64,000 nt of DNA from Mansonella perstans (GCA_037074765.1 JBAMDO010000117.1:1-64000), one strand, 5' to 3'. Positions 13,826 to 25,400 are shown, counted from the first letter of the stretch. Notes: generated by a model from the sequence alone, not told the origin. Numbers and translations are program-made.

Positions 13826-13880
13826 CTATTTTTAGGCTAAGCTATTTGACCTCTCTATTTGACTATTTTTAGGCTAAACT
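13826..13880 (+). repeat. Two outlying copies of the 37-bp unit
   Basis: Copies begin at 13834 (aggctaagctatttgacct) and 13871 (aggctaaactaaac, truncated), again 37 bases apart. They lie about 280 bases beyond the main array, so a deletion or insertion probably separated them from it. Confidence 0.85.
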
Positions 13881-14774
13881 AAACTATATATCATGAGATA
13901 TATGCTGAAAAAGTATGAAAAGGAATTTTAAAATTTTTGCGTTAATGCATTGAATAAATTCAACGTGTTACGTTTATTCCTATATTCCTGTACAAATATA
14001 TTTATGTTTAAATGCATTAAGCTTACCGCTAATATCACTTTGTCTACTACTGAACTCTATCGGTCGACTTTTACGCATAAATTATCTTTTGGTTAGCTCG
14101 CGAAATCTACCAGTAGTCAACTTTTACTACAACTGTTGTTTCCAGTTTAAAAATTTATCGAATAGTTAAAATTCCGCTATTTAAATTTCGGTTCTTCACA
14201 TAAATGTAATTTTTGAAATTTTCATATGTTGGATTAAAATCCTAAATAGGAATTCATTTTTTCTTTTTTTCACTCTTCCTCCACTTTTCTCTCATACGGT
14301 CGGTCTGTCAAGGATATTTTTTATGAGTTCCATTATATGTTTTGTTCATTTGCTAAAGTAATGGGTTGCATGACAAAGCTCTCTTCGCCTGAAATGACTA
14401 GAAGTTACCTGTATGGTCTACTTGTAAAATAAGAATCTGTCTTCCCCAATCTCAGTATGGAAGAGGCATTATGCTGAAGTGATCACGTTATGAGTTACAT
14501 GAATGCTCTTGGTCATATTTATTGCAAATGAAGAGAAAAGAGATGGAAAATCCTTTAAAGTGGCATTCATTTCAGGTGAAGCCGAGGAGCTCATTTGTGT
14601 CGTGAGGAAAAGTTCCAAGGATCCACCAAGTCTTTTATCGTTTTTGAATATAATTCGTTTACGCTCATTGCTTTAACCATTTAATTACGTATTAATTGTT
14701 CAGCGGAATTGTGTGGACAGTGGTATTATTCAGTTATTACCTGCTAGAGATATTCGAATCACGCATCTATTGAA

Positions 14775-17700
14775 ATGGCGGAAAATAAGGATGAACTCGT
14801 TCAACGCGCAAAGCTTGCCGAACAGGTTAGTTGCATCATCAAAATTTGTAGTGGGAAGTGTTTTATTAATATGTTTGAAACTTACTCCCTTACAAGTTGA
14901 TGGGTAAGCTAATAGTTTCATGTCAGTGCGATGGTACACAGATTGACCTGCTTAGGGCTTTGGCAGCTTTAAAACAATATGTGCGGTGTCCATGATAGAA
15001 CTACGGTATTATTTAGTTGCACGATTAAAACTTTATTAAATTCATAATGAACTGTCGCTTGTTTCTTAGGCTGAGCGATACGACGACATGGCTCAGTCAA
15101 TGAAGCGAGTCACAGAACTGGGTGCCGAACTTTCTAACGAGGAACGCAATTTGCTTTCCGTTGCCTACAAGGTTAGCATATTCACTTATGTTTTTTTAGT
15201 TTATTTTTGTAAGATGTAATGTTTGAGTTTGGTACAGTGCTTGTTTTCTATAATAGTATTAAAATAAACTATAATGTTTGATCATTTCGTGAGGTTAAAA
15301 GACCAACGAGTTGTTATTTGGCTGAGCAAGAATGGTATGGATTGACTTAAGATATTGCGGCATGTGATAATATAGAAGAGAGTGAGAAGGAGCAGAGTAA
15401 AGGAGAGAAGATAGAAGCAGATCACCATAATACGAATCTCCATAGCCCTTTGTTGGATAGTTTAGATGAACGCATTAAATAGCTTATCGATTATCGTAAT
15501 AGTTACTCACTGGGCTCGATTGAATTCGCATAGCATCTCTCTAACCCTTTTGAGCAGATCTGCTGCTGTCTTCCTTCGGGACTCACTGAGTTCTGTTGGG
15601 TTTCGCGTCGCCTGTGGATGCAGAGCGTTACCCTGTGTATTAACAATAAGGACATTGTCATTTGATTGGTATGCAATAAAGGCGAATTCTGTTATACATA
15701 GGGATGTATAGTACCGTATTTGTTGAAATCAGAAGTATTGGACGAATTTTCGGAAGATAAAAATACAGTGTATAAAAATAAAAAGTGTAGATCATGAGCA
15801 TAGTATTCTAAATTGGGTCCCATGTTATTGGCTATCGAAGCAGTAAGAGGTGAAAAGGCAGTTAATATACTAAAAGTGAGATATGTTTCAGAATGTAGTC
15901 GGGGCACGACGCTCGTCATGGCGGGTGATATCATCCATCGAACAGAAGACCGAAGGTTCGGAGAAAAAGCAACAGATGGCAAAGGAATATCGCGAAAAGG
16001 TTGAGAAGGAACTGCGAGAAATTTGTGAGGAAGTTTTGGTTAGTTTTTTTTTTTCCATATTTGCCTTCGGAATGTTGTAATGAAGTAACTCTGAATAGAA
16101 ATGCTCATGTTCTTTTGCAGATACACGCTTTTTGAAAGTTTTTCGATTATTAATATAGGCTTAGCATGAGAGAATTTAAAAGAATTGATTTAGAACTAAA
16201 CGGTATGAATCTGTTTTAGAGTCTTCTGGACAAATACCTCATTCCAAAAGCAGGTAATCCTGAATCGAAGGTGTTCTACTTGAAAATGAAGGGTGATTAC
16301 TACCGATATCTGGCTGAGGTTGCAAGCGGAGAAGATCGCATGGGTAAGTATAGCTTGCAGTTAATTGATTTAATACTTCGGGTTTTAGTAGCTTGTGACA
16401 CTGATTGGGACACAAAAATTGTACACTGTAAGAACAAAACAATTGAAATAGATGGCACGCAATGATCAGTTTTAGCTGATTTTCAAATATTGATGTGGTG
16501 CTACAGCATACGTACTGGTCCATAAGACCAACAAATTGGTTGTGCCTACAGAGCGCACCATGATTGTTCAAGTATAGTTGTCTCAGCAGCAGAGTTACAG
16601 TTAAATTTTCAAAATGATTGCGAGTGAGACAATGTCTATGAAGCAGGAGGTTTTTGCAGGGTCGTGATTGCAACTTTGCAATCCATGACTTAAGAAAGGT
16701 GTGGGTTTTCTGGAGCTCCCGCAGGCCTTGAAATTTATGCGTTTCAAAATTTCCTCAGGGGAGGTGGTGGAAAGCATATTTTAACACGGTGTTCGTTCGT
16801 TGAGAATATGCACCTGTTTGTCATGCTGAGGAATAGAAGAGTTGAAGTTTGACGGTGGTTCTGTGTTCTATTTAGTGGTAGTGAAGAAATCACAGCACTC
16901 CTACGAAGAAGCGTTCGATATCGCGAAGGACAAAATGCAGCCCACACATCCGATCCGGCTTGGGCTTGCACTCAATTTTTCGGTATTCTACTACGAAATA
17001 CTGAATGCGCCAGAGAAGGCTTGTCAACTTGCTAAACAGGTGCGTGATGACGGGTTCATTTTATGTTATTTCCACTCGAATGGTTGGTTTATATTTGTTT
17101 CAGCAGTGGCAGGAACAGGTCAAAAAGCCTACTCGGAGGCACTTGAGATTGCCAAGGCACAACTTTCGACTACCCATCCAGTTCGTTTGGGACTCGTTCT
17201 AAATTATAGTGTCTACTTCTACGAGATTGCATCGAGCCCCGATCGTGCATGTCAACTCGCCAAACAGGTGGGCCGGATCCTGTAAAGTGCCGGTCATAGA
17301 AACATCGAATGTTCCGATTAATTGTTCGGCCGACACTTGACACATACCGCTGCTGCCGCCTGAGGCTCTCCTGTCTGCTACTCTTACATTAACATTACCA
17401 CTGAACCACTAATAACTTCCATTACTTTTGCATGTAGGGAATTAAGGATCGTAAACTAGATTTTTTCGTAGAAATAACGTTTCATTACAGGGTGGTTACT
17501 GTTTTAAATACTGCTGAGCTATATAAATGTGACGTCAGGTATTCTGAGCCACACTGTTTTTCTTCATGGTTCATTATAGTAAATTTCTTAAGAAAGTGGG
17601 GACTGGACTTTATTTTGTTGGGGAATTGAGTTTTGCGTTTTACGTGGAGTTTTTGATAGTATGGTCTGGTGATTTGCTCGTAGATCTCCGGATTCCACCA

Positions 17701-18939
17701 TTATAGGTAGCACGGAAAAGTTGAAGTGTTGAGAGCCTCAAAGTACATAGAATAATCGCTTTTACTTCCGAAAGTGCATGTGTGGGATTAACAGAGTTAT
17801 ATCAGGTTTTCGGGGCTTTTTAATAAAACTTTCTGCAGTTTTCCAAATCAGCTTAGAGTCTAAGATTGCCACTTCAGTAAGATAAAATAGTTAATAGAAG
17901 AAACTTGAAGCATGCTGATATTCACCATTAAACATTTATTAAGCTAGAGAAGATAATTACATACCCTTAAGGTTAGCAGGATTCGGCAAATTCAAAAAGT
18001 TGGGGGAAAATGCAGGACTAGAATTGAATTTTACGCTGTTTGTCATTTTCAGTTCACAGCACTATAGTGACCAATCAAATAGGCTATTTGTAAGCATTAG
18101 ATTACGTTTGAATATTACACCAGGAATGTAGCATTTCTTTTTTCTTTTGCTTTCATAATGTAGATTGAAAATTACGACTCTAAGGCGCACTTAAAGATTG
18201 TTTTGAAAATTACAGGATGATGAGTGAAAATTACTGCTAACATGCATATGCTTTTTCTCATCGCTGCATCCGACAATTTTCTGTCGTTCTTAGATCGTAT
18301 TTACTAGTGATTTGCATATTTTGATGCTTACACAGAGGGGATTCAATTAAGCACAATATATACTACAAGAATTGGTTACGATTAGGAATCAGTTGTTTAT
18401 CTTTTTGAATTGGAGTGAATCCAATTAGAAGACAAAGTAAGCTGGACTTCTGTACATCCACTGTTTTAGTGTTTCATTCCTTCTGCTTTATTTCTGTCCC
18501 CAATTTATGTCTTAGTTTTAGTCAGATACAGTGGTAGGCGTAAGCAGATGGTGGCACCACGGTATCTGTTCGAAGTATCCACTTTGTAAATTTAGAGTTC
18601 CTTTTTTGTTCTGGTTTGAATTCAACAAAAAATTATTTTTTCTTCCAGTACAAGAATTCTCAATTTTACTGCAAGAGATATGCCGCTATTCCACATTCGT
18701 GACAAATATCCATCACGGATGTAATTAGGTATCATTTCTATTACGTATATTTAACTGAACCTTGTTTACAGGCTTTTGACGATGCAATTGCTGAATTGGA
18801 CACCCTAAATGAGGATTCCTACAAGGACAGTACATTAATCATGCAGCTCCTTCGTGATAACCTTACTCTGTGGACATCGGATACTGGCGCGGACGATCAA
18901 GAAGGTGGCGAGCAACCGGGTGAAGCAGGTGGCAATTAA
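14775..18939 (+). CDS. ftt-2/par-5: 14-3-3 protein with mutually exclusive fifth exons
   Basis: Six-exon message: 14775-14825, 15070-15171, 15892-16038, 16220-16343, then either 16876-17039 (5a) or 17104-17267 (5b), then 18772-18939; 251 residues with either version. Family blocks in order: [23 protein letters not shown] split over exons 1-2, [19 protein letters not shown] across exons 2-3, the DKYLIP and [14 protein letters not shown] stretch in exon 4, [20 protein letters not shown] in 5a, and [18 protein letters not shown] in exon 6. 14-3-3 dimers bind phosphoserine/threonine motifs in many signalling partners. The phosphate-binding Lys, the two Arg and the Tyr of the groove are present in the expected blocks. 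Exons 5a and 5b are both 164 bases and both enter in phase 1 and leave in phase 0, so only one can be used per in-frame message. The tail is short and acidic ([16 protein letters not shown]). Confidence 0.96.
16876..17039 (+). other. 14-3-3 alternative exon 5a (canonical version)
   Basis: It encodes 55 residues (with the carried base) ending ACQLAKQ. The sequence is close to the usual nematode form, including [18 protein letters not shown]. The acceptor is TATTTAG at 16869-16875 and the donor CAG|GTGCGT. A second AG six bases into the exon would remove two residues in frame. At the position of the vertebrate Ser184 site it has Ala-Pro (GCG at 17007). Confidence 0.9.
17104..17267 (+). other. 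14-3-3 alternative exon 5b (divergent version)
   Basis: Same length and phases as 5a. I count 30 of 55 residues identical to 5a. Conserved: RLGL-LN, YEI and the closing ACQLAKQ. Changed: QPTHP becomes [16 protein letters not shown] becomes [11 protein letters not shown], and NAPEK becomes SSPDR. The groove Leu-Asn pair is kept. The acceptor is a tandem CAGCAG at 17101-17106, so one residue is optional. Only 64 bases (17040-17103) separate it from 5a. The intact frame and splice sites argue that it is a working exon and not a relic. Confidence 0.88.
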
Positions 18940-20392
18940 GCAAGAAGAATAAGACAAACTGAACAAGTGAACTAAGGCAACATTGCCGTCGCTACTTTTA
19001 CCAGATGAATCGTTTTTGTGTTTTTTTGAACTTGTTTTTTCTTTGGTTTGATGAATAATCCTAAGTTTCCACTTGTTTTGCGTAAAACAATCAGTTTTAT
19101 CCATGATATGTGTCTAAGCATATGTATTTTTCCATCTACAGGTAACTGCTTTTTGTCACAGGTCGAGGCCCTTATGACGTACTGTAATATTTTTGAGGCT
19201 TGAAACATTTAGGTGATACATGCTGTTTACACACGGTAAAGGGAAGCGGGGCTAATGAATTTTGACCGTTTGCAAATTAATTCTTACTCGGATATTTGTA
19301 TTTGTTTCTGTTTACTTATTCTCAATAGCAGTCAGAAATTTTGCGTCATTCTTTTGCTTAAGTTCATGACTGCTCTCATTTTTCATCGATGTTTGCATGA
19401 GATTAATTTGACTATGTCGTAATGTGAAACTTTATCGCTAAAAAGAAATTATTGCAATGTTGGAAAGTAGCACTGAAAGCAAATCATTTTTTCATTTTGA
19501 GAAAGTTTAATTGTTCAAATTTTAGTCACTAATTCTAATTTCCATTTCGAAGGTCCCAAACCTAATCTGTTGTGACAGTTGTCTGTTAACGTCTATGATA
19601 TATGGTCCGTAACATTTTTGCTCTTGCTTCCAGTTTTCTTGAGGGATCTGCCATTATGTATTACCGCCATGTTTGTGAAGTAAAATGCGCATATTAATCC
19701 ATGAAGTGGACAAAGGATACGTGATATGATACTCTACAAAATACAGTTGAGAATACTATCACGTACAAGTGTTAGTTGCAGTTAAAGTAAGATTTGTCGT
19801 TCGTGCACATTCATTGCTTATTTCTGGTCTTTATTGTCGTATAAATTTCCGGAAGTATTTGTTATGGGATATTTCATGGACATATTTACCTGAATTAAGG
19901 ATATGCGCATAATCATAGCCTTTTATTTTGTCAAATTTTAAGATTTATACAACAATCCTTATCTAAGTGGTCAGCAATTTGATTATTGCAATTATTTAAT
20001 AATTCTAATAGTGTTTCCCTATCGGCAACATTCATCCAGTTTTGCTGATCACATTGAAAGAGATTGAACATAGTTGGAGAAGTTTTATTAAACTGAAAGG
20101 AATATGAAAAGGGATGATTGATTACTGACTTGAAAATAAAAGAAATCGGTGGGTGATTGTACTATAAGATAAGGTGTGATAAAGATACAAACAGAAATTT
20201 TGATATCGCTTATGATTGTGGGATTTTTTGATTTGTTGCATGTGATATGTTATGGTTATTAGATTTTAAATGATATTTCAAACCATTTAGGAAAAAAAGT
20301 ATCGACGAATTAACAATAGTGGATAAGCATACTAGCATTAAGGAGATGATAGGAAGTATAGTAGGAAGGAAGAGTGGAAATTTCAGGTTTCT

Positions 20393-20415
20393 GGTACAAG
20401 AATTATGCTTGTACC
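20393..20415. other. Perfect 8-bp inverted repeat
   Basis: ggtacaag, a 7-base loop (aattatg), then cttgtacc, followed by a run of C. It lies downstream of the 14-3-3 stop in probable 3' UTR or flanking DNA, about 250 bases past an AATAAA. Role unknown. Confidence 0.6.
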
Positions 20416-21837
20416 CCCCCATAATATCATCATCATCCTGTGGTACAGAAGATAAAGGCAACACGAACGCTTTATCTTATGATTGAATGGTATTCAAGTG
20501 AATAACACTTTCAAGAAAAAATGAAAATAAACGGGAAATATTAACGAAATATGATAATGAATTGACTTAATTGACAAGATTGGAACGTAAAACGTAATGT
20601 TAGATGATCAATGCGTTATCAGTGTTATCAGTGTAACCTTTCTTCATACTTTCAATGGTTTAGTGTTTATTTACAAATGTCTATTGTTTAATCCTCCGCT
20701 AAATTGTCCATTTTATCATAATCAGTATATTTTATTAAATTAGATCTTCAGAGTATCTTTTATTTATTAGATTGTTTCAATTTTTTGAAAAATTAGATTC
20801 TTAATAACAGGATTGTTTCAATCCTAATATTGTCTTTTCATTAAATCGAAAAGAACTGATTAACTGGAAATGATTGAAATTCATGTTTGAAATTAATAAT
20901 AGTTAAAGAATTATATAAATCGATTAATTTGATCTTAAATTAACTTAGACTATAAGTGGATTATAAGTGTTCATATGTTTATTGATTATTCCATCATACA
21001 TATTTTACTTAATTTGATTGAATTTTTCGTCGAAGTTTTTAGAATTTATGGGAAAATTTTTTACTTTATTTTTTAATTTCTAATTAGTTTGATTAGAAAG
21101 AGAAGTAGTCATAAATGGATAATGGCACTATTCTAACTAATCGTGTTTATGAAATTTTACACTTATGCTAGTGAATGATAGATATTTTGTTTTATTTTTT
21201 TCAGTATTTGCTGATTTTAATGATTTTTTCATTTTCAGCTTATTTCATTGAATTTTAAATATCACTTAAAAAAAAATTTTATAACATTCTCATATGTTCA
21301 AATGTAGAATTAATTTGATTGCAATTTATTTATTGGCAAAAAATTTATTTTTTTGTGATTTTTAATGATAAAATGGCATTAGCATGAAATGCATTAATCA
21401 TTTATTCATGCATTTTTTCCAAATTTCAATTTTTATTTCCTTTCTCAAAATTGCAAAAAATTATTTGAAATTTTAAAAAATAGAATTGGTGTCATTTAGT
21501 TTTCCTTAGTAAAGAAGACTGACTGCATGGTGCATCAAACTGTAACACTATGCAATCGTCCTTTTTCACATTTTTCTTCGATGATACGCATTACGAAGTT
21601 TCTCTATTCGGGATTATGAAGTTTAAAAATATGAGAAATAATTGCTATTCTCTCTCTCTCTCTCTCTCTCTTTGACTTTATAAAAAAACGATTTTAATTT
21701 TTTTTTGATGTTTTTTCAAATAATTAATTGCTAGAATGGAAAGGAATTCTAGCCAATGGATTAGCTGATATTTTTTATTTGTGCATTATTTCATTGTTTT
21801 TTTTCTTTTTTTTTTTTTTAAATGACATTTTTTTTTT

Positions 21838-22253
21838 TCAGTTTTGTTGATTGATTTGTGTTGTATTTTCGTTGTTTAATTTCATTTTATTTGTGTCAAA
21901 AATTGATTTCCTACTATTATAGGTGTCAGGATCGAAGTAAGATATCAATGATTCCAATATGTTACTGACATCCCAAACTCCGGTAGCTGAATCAGTATCA
22001 TTTATCTGGCCGCATGTTATCATTGCTGTGAGATTGTTAAATTGTACTTTGTTTCATTTTTTTTTTCATTTTTTTTTTTTTTTTTTTTTTTGCTTTTTGT
22101 TAATAATCTGAAAATTTCGGTGTGATTGTTAAGTGCTGCTACATTCTTACAACGTATCACTTTTTTATTGACTTCAACTGTATGTTGAACTGAACATAAC
22201 AGTCCTTGTTGTAAACTAGAGTAAGCTAGATAGTTCAAGTTGAATAAATCCAT
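21838..22253 (-). CDS. Weak candidate: small two-exon minus-strand gene, unrecognised
   Basis: On the minus strand, an ATG at 22253 opens MDLFNLNYLAYSSLQQG and runs to a GTAAGA donor (exon 22151-22253, phase 1). A CTCACAG acceptor at 22026-22027 then joins in frame to an exon beginning MITCGQINDTDSATG and containing SNILESLISYFDPDTYN, with a stop at 21838. That gives 96 residues. The phase agreement and mixed composition are mildly in favour. The acceptor lacks the usual T-rich tract, the intron is A-rich on this strand, no family is recognised, and the C-terminal part is Asn-rich. It could equally be chance, or be extended by an alternative donor at 21914. Confidence 0.2.
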
Positions 22254-22433
22254 CACTAACAACAATTCAATATTTTTTTGTAATCCTCTCGTTTTTTTTT
22301 TTCCTGCACTTTTTGCTTTTTCTTTGTAAATTACATAGAAAAAAAAAAAATGAGCACTAAGCATTGCTAATTCGTTAAATGAACATTTTATACATATAAA
22401 TTGTTTTATTTTTAGATCTTCTCGGTAAGTACA

Positions 22434-25400
22434 ATGGTTTCATTGTTAACTCTTTGCATATCAACACATTGTTGCCGAAATGTGAAAAAGTAAACTTTTT
22501 TACTTGATTTGATAACATTTTTTATTCTTTTTAGCACTCAAATTGTTGCAAATAAGATACGTTATAATGAGGAGTAATATAGTAATGTAATAGGAAAACA
22601 CGATAGTATAATATATTTTAATGTAGAAGAGGAACCGTAGTATTATTATTATTATATTGTAAGATGATACATGTAAAGAAGAAAACATCAATAATGAGCA
22701 GAAATTACTAATAGATCATGATCTTACACGCTAGGTTATAATTAGTAAAGAAAAAAAAAAAAGCAAAACAATGTTAGAATTATTCGATAGCTAGAATTGA
22801 ACTGTTGACAGAATTCCTTTATTTTCTTTATAAATATTGACTTATATTTGCGTAATATTAGAATACAGTTGATCGAATATCATCATTTCATCTAATTCTT
22901 TTCAATTCTACCTATAATCATTTCGATCTGTACTACTCTTTTTTGCAGTTTGGATGAGAATTTCAGGAAAGAAAATCCATATGGAGAAATCACCACAGCA
23001 GCACCAACCGCTGATGTTTTTGTTTCAGAAGTTGTTTCAAGAAATAGAACTGATGGATCCCGGTTTCATCACCCAAGTCGTCTTTCCTGCCCCATCTTGG
23101 TTTGTTTTATTCGATCAGTGAAGTTGTTTGTAAATTTTCAGTGATCGATTCACATGCTGTTGATTGTGAATTGATTTGAGACATTCATTCTTCAGTGAAT
23201 TCACTAATATTAACATGCCATCGTCTTGTCATTCAGAATTTGTGCCATAATATAATATCGGCTTTCTTGGCGAAATTTATGTTTTCTCGGTTTTTTTTCT
23301 TCATTCGTACCCTGTTTTCCTTCATTCGCTGTTTTTCAGAGCCCCCATGAACGATCAATTCACCGTCTCTCCGCACCACTTTCTCACTCTTCTGCAGCAA
23401 CGAAGCGAGCTTTGCCAAAGTAAGTTCTTCCCCATTAATCGTTGAATTGATTGTCTTATAAGTTCATGAATAACTATCAGATTCATCTTTCTGCCATATT
23501 TGTTATTCCATGTCGGTTCTTATATTTCAATTTCATATAATCTTTTGCGATGTGTGTAAATTGAACCGATCCCTATTTTCATTTAGCCTATAAATGAGTG
23601 AAAACTCTTTCCTAAAAAATATTCAGAAGTTTATCCTGTTGCATTACTGTTTTACATGTTAATTTTTAGACTACCAGAACTCTCGGCACGACTTGAAAAT
23701 ACAAATCCAGGTGCAGTATATTCAACAATCGAACATTCAGCGCCTGCTGTCGGTCGAAACGGTTCATTTTTATATGGTGAAGCACCAGCAAATCCAACTT
23801 ATGAATCTATTGATGTGGATCCTTTGTATTCGAAGGTTTGATGATTTTACTGGATTTCAGGAAACAACATTAATGTCACATTCTATGTCGAATTAAATGA
23901 CAAAATTTTGCTCGGAATAGCAGTGTTACATATGCATCTAGCACTGTTGTACTGAGCTTCGGTTATTGTGTTTCAAAGTATTATTTGTGAGTGATAGTAA
24001 GTGAATCAATTTTGTTAGAACTCTTTAGTTGCGAACGTGGAGGAAATAAAAATATTTTAGTTAGTAAATGGTGGTCCATCTGTGAAACGATATGATTACC
24101 CCGTTTTTGCACCAAGAAATCAATCAGCAAGCGCTACAGATGATGTCCTTTATCAGAGTGCTTCACAGATTTATGCAGGCGTTAGCGAAGATCCATACAG
24201 GTTTACGTTGTTTTATTGCGGTAAAAGTATTTTGTTTATTGAATATCCACGATGGAAATTTCGGAATTGAACTTGATGATGTATTTTTGTTGCTTGCACA
24301 GACGATTCGTTTGGAACAACGATTTATTGATAGACGGAGATCCATATTACAATTAGCAAACAGTAGATATTCTTGATTGTTGTGAGATAGTAATAAGACA
24401 GACTGAGTCAAACGCACTGATTTGTTGCATTGAATCCAATCGAACTAAATTCTGCAAAATGAATTCTCCTGAATTGTTGACTGCTTATGTGGGCCGCTTG
24501 TATAGCAGAAGTTTCTTTACTGCATTTACAGTACCGGTTGACAATATTCATAAACAACAAATTATACTACCAATTTTCTATCTTTGTGAATTCACTTTAA
24601 TTAACCTGAGATGTTTATATAATACAAAATTTATCTCGACAATTTCTATGTTATAAATTATTTTGAGTTTTACAGCAACTCTACTGAACATTATTATCAT
24701 TCTTGTCTTAATAGGAATGCAGAATGAAATTGGGAATCTTTGCAATTTTTTTATTTCACGTATTGCAAACGTCGCTAAGGAATTGTTGGAATTAGATGCA
24801 AAAAGTCCAAGAGAAGAAAGATTATTTATTATACTCGGCGCTTGATCATTGTCGAATATATTCATATGAAACATCCCTTTTGTGACTGGACAAAATTTTA
24901 GGAAATTATTTAAATCGCCTGTTTTCAGCTCAATAACAAGTCACGCAGGTGGTGAAACGAATTATGACATTGGATATAGCCATTTAAGAGAAAACATGGT
25001 TGCGGAGCCATGCTATCTTGCTAATGCGCAAGCAGAAAGTCGCGTTCTTGATCATCTGTATTCACGAGTGAGTTTTATATACGTTTCTAGAAATAATCAA
25101 CTGACCAGGATGATTTTACTCTTAGCTTATTTATTTAATGTCTTTCCACTTCTGTGATTACAGAACTTTTGGTGTTGCAACAAACATTTTTGTTTACACT
25201 CTGTTAATTGTTATGAAGTCTAAACTTCTGAGAACAAATTTCATCTAGTCTTATTTACTTAGTTTGTTAAACTTCATCGTTGCAAAAACCGCTATTTCAA
25301 ATTCCTTTGAAATATGATCAGATCCTTTTTAATTCGTTACATTAAGCCTCTGAATACTTCATAGACAGTATCATTATGGTTTGTATAAACGTGTTTAGAT

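Larger units (their letters stand above)
7595..14774. other. 7.2-kb repeat-bearing intergenic region upstream of 14-3-3
   Basis: No coding region is supported. Open stretches are poly-Lys/Asn/Phe or microsatellite translations. Contents: homopolymer A runs near 10404-10428, 10785-10800, 10967-10985 and 11017-11035; a diverged duplication at about 12247-12700; opposed CA/TG microsatellites at 12753-13056; the 37-bp minisatellite at 13266-13550 with outliers near 13826-13880; and a 6-bp stem hairpin at 13787-13801. Just before the 14-3-3 gene, a possible trans-splice acceptor (TTGTTCAG) ends at 14703, leaving a 71-base leader. Confidence 0.6.
18940..22433. other. 14-3-3 3' flank and intergenic region
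   Basis: After the TAA at 18937-18939 comes a probable long 3' UTR. An AATAAA occurs at 20135-20140, among other AT-rich candidates. An 8-bp stem hairpin lies at 20393-20415, a CT repeat at about 21648-21671, and T runs at about 22046-22091. A weak two-exon minus-strand candidate is listed separately at 21838-22253. Nothing else is supported. Confidence 0.55.

Noticed and set aside
16239..16673. 144-codon minus-strand open frame
   Set aside because: Antisense shadow of 14-3-3 exon 4 and its intron.
20210..20464. 84-codon minus-strand open frame with a hydrophobic stretch
   Set aside because: AT-rich DNA readily gives Leu/Ile/Phe runs. No in-frame link to the minus-strand exons at 21.9-22.2 kb was found.
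24663..24845. 60-codon open frame ending KELLELDAKSPREERLFIILGA in intron 5 of the tyrosine-motif gene
   Set aside because: It has no donor, and exon 5 to exon 6 joins in frame without it. It may be an unused or alternative piece but is not supportable.
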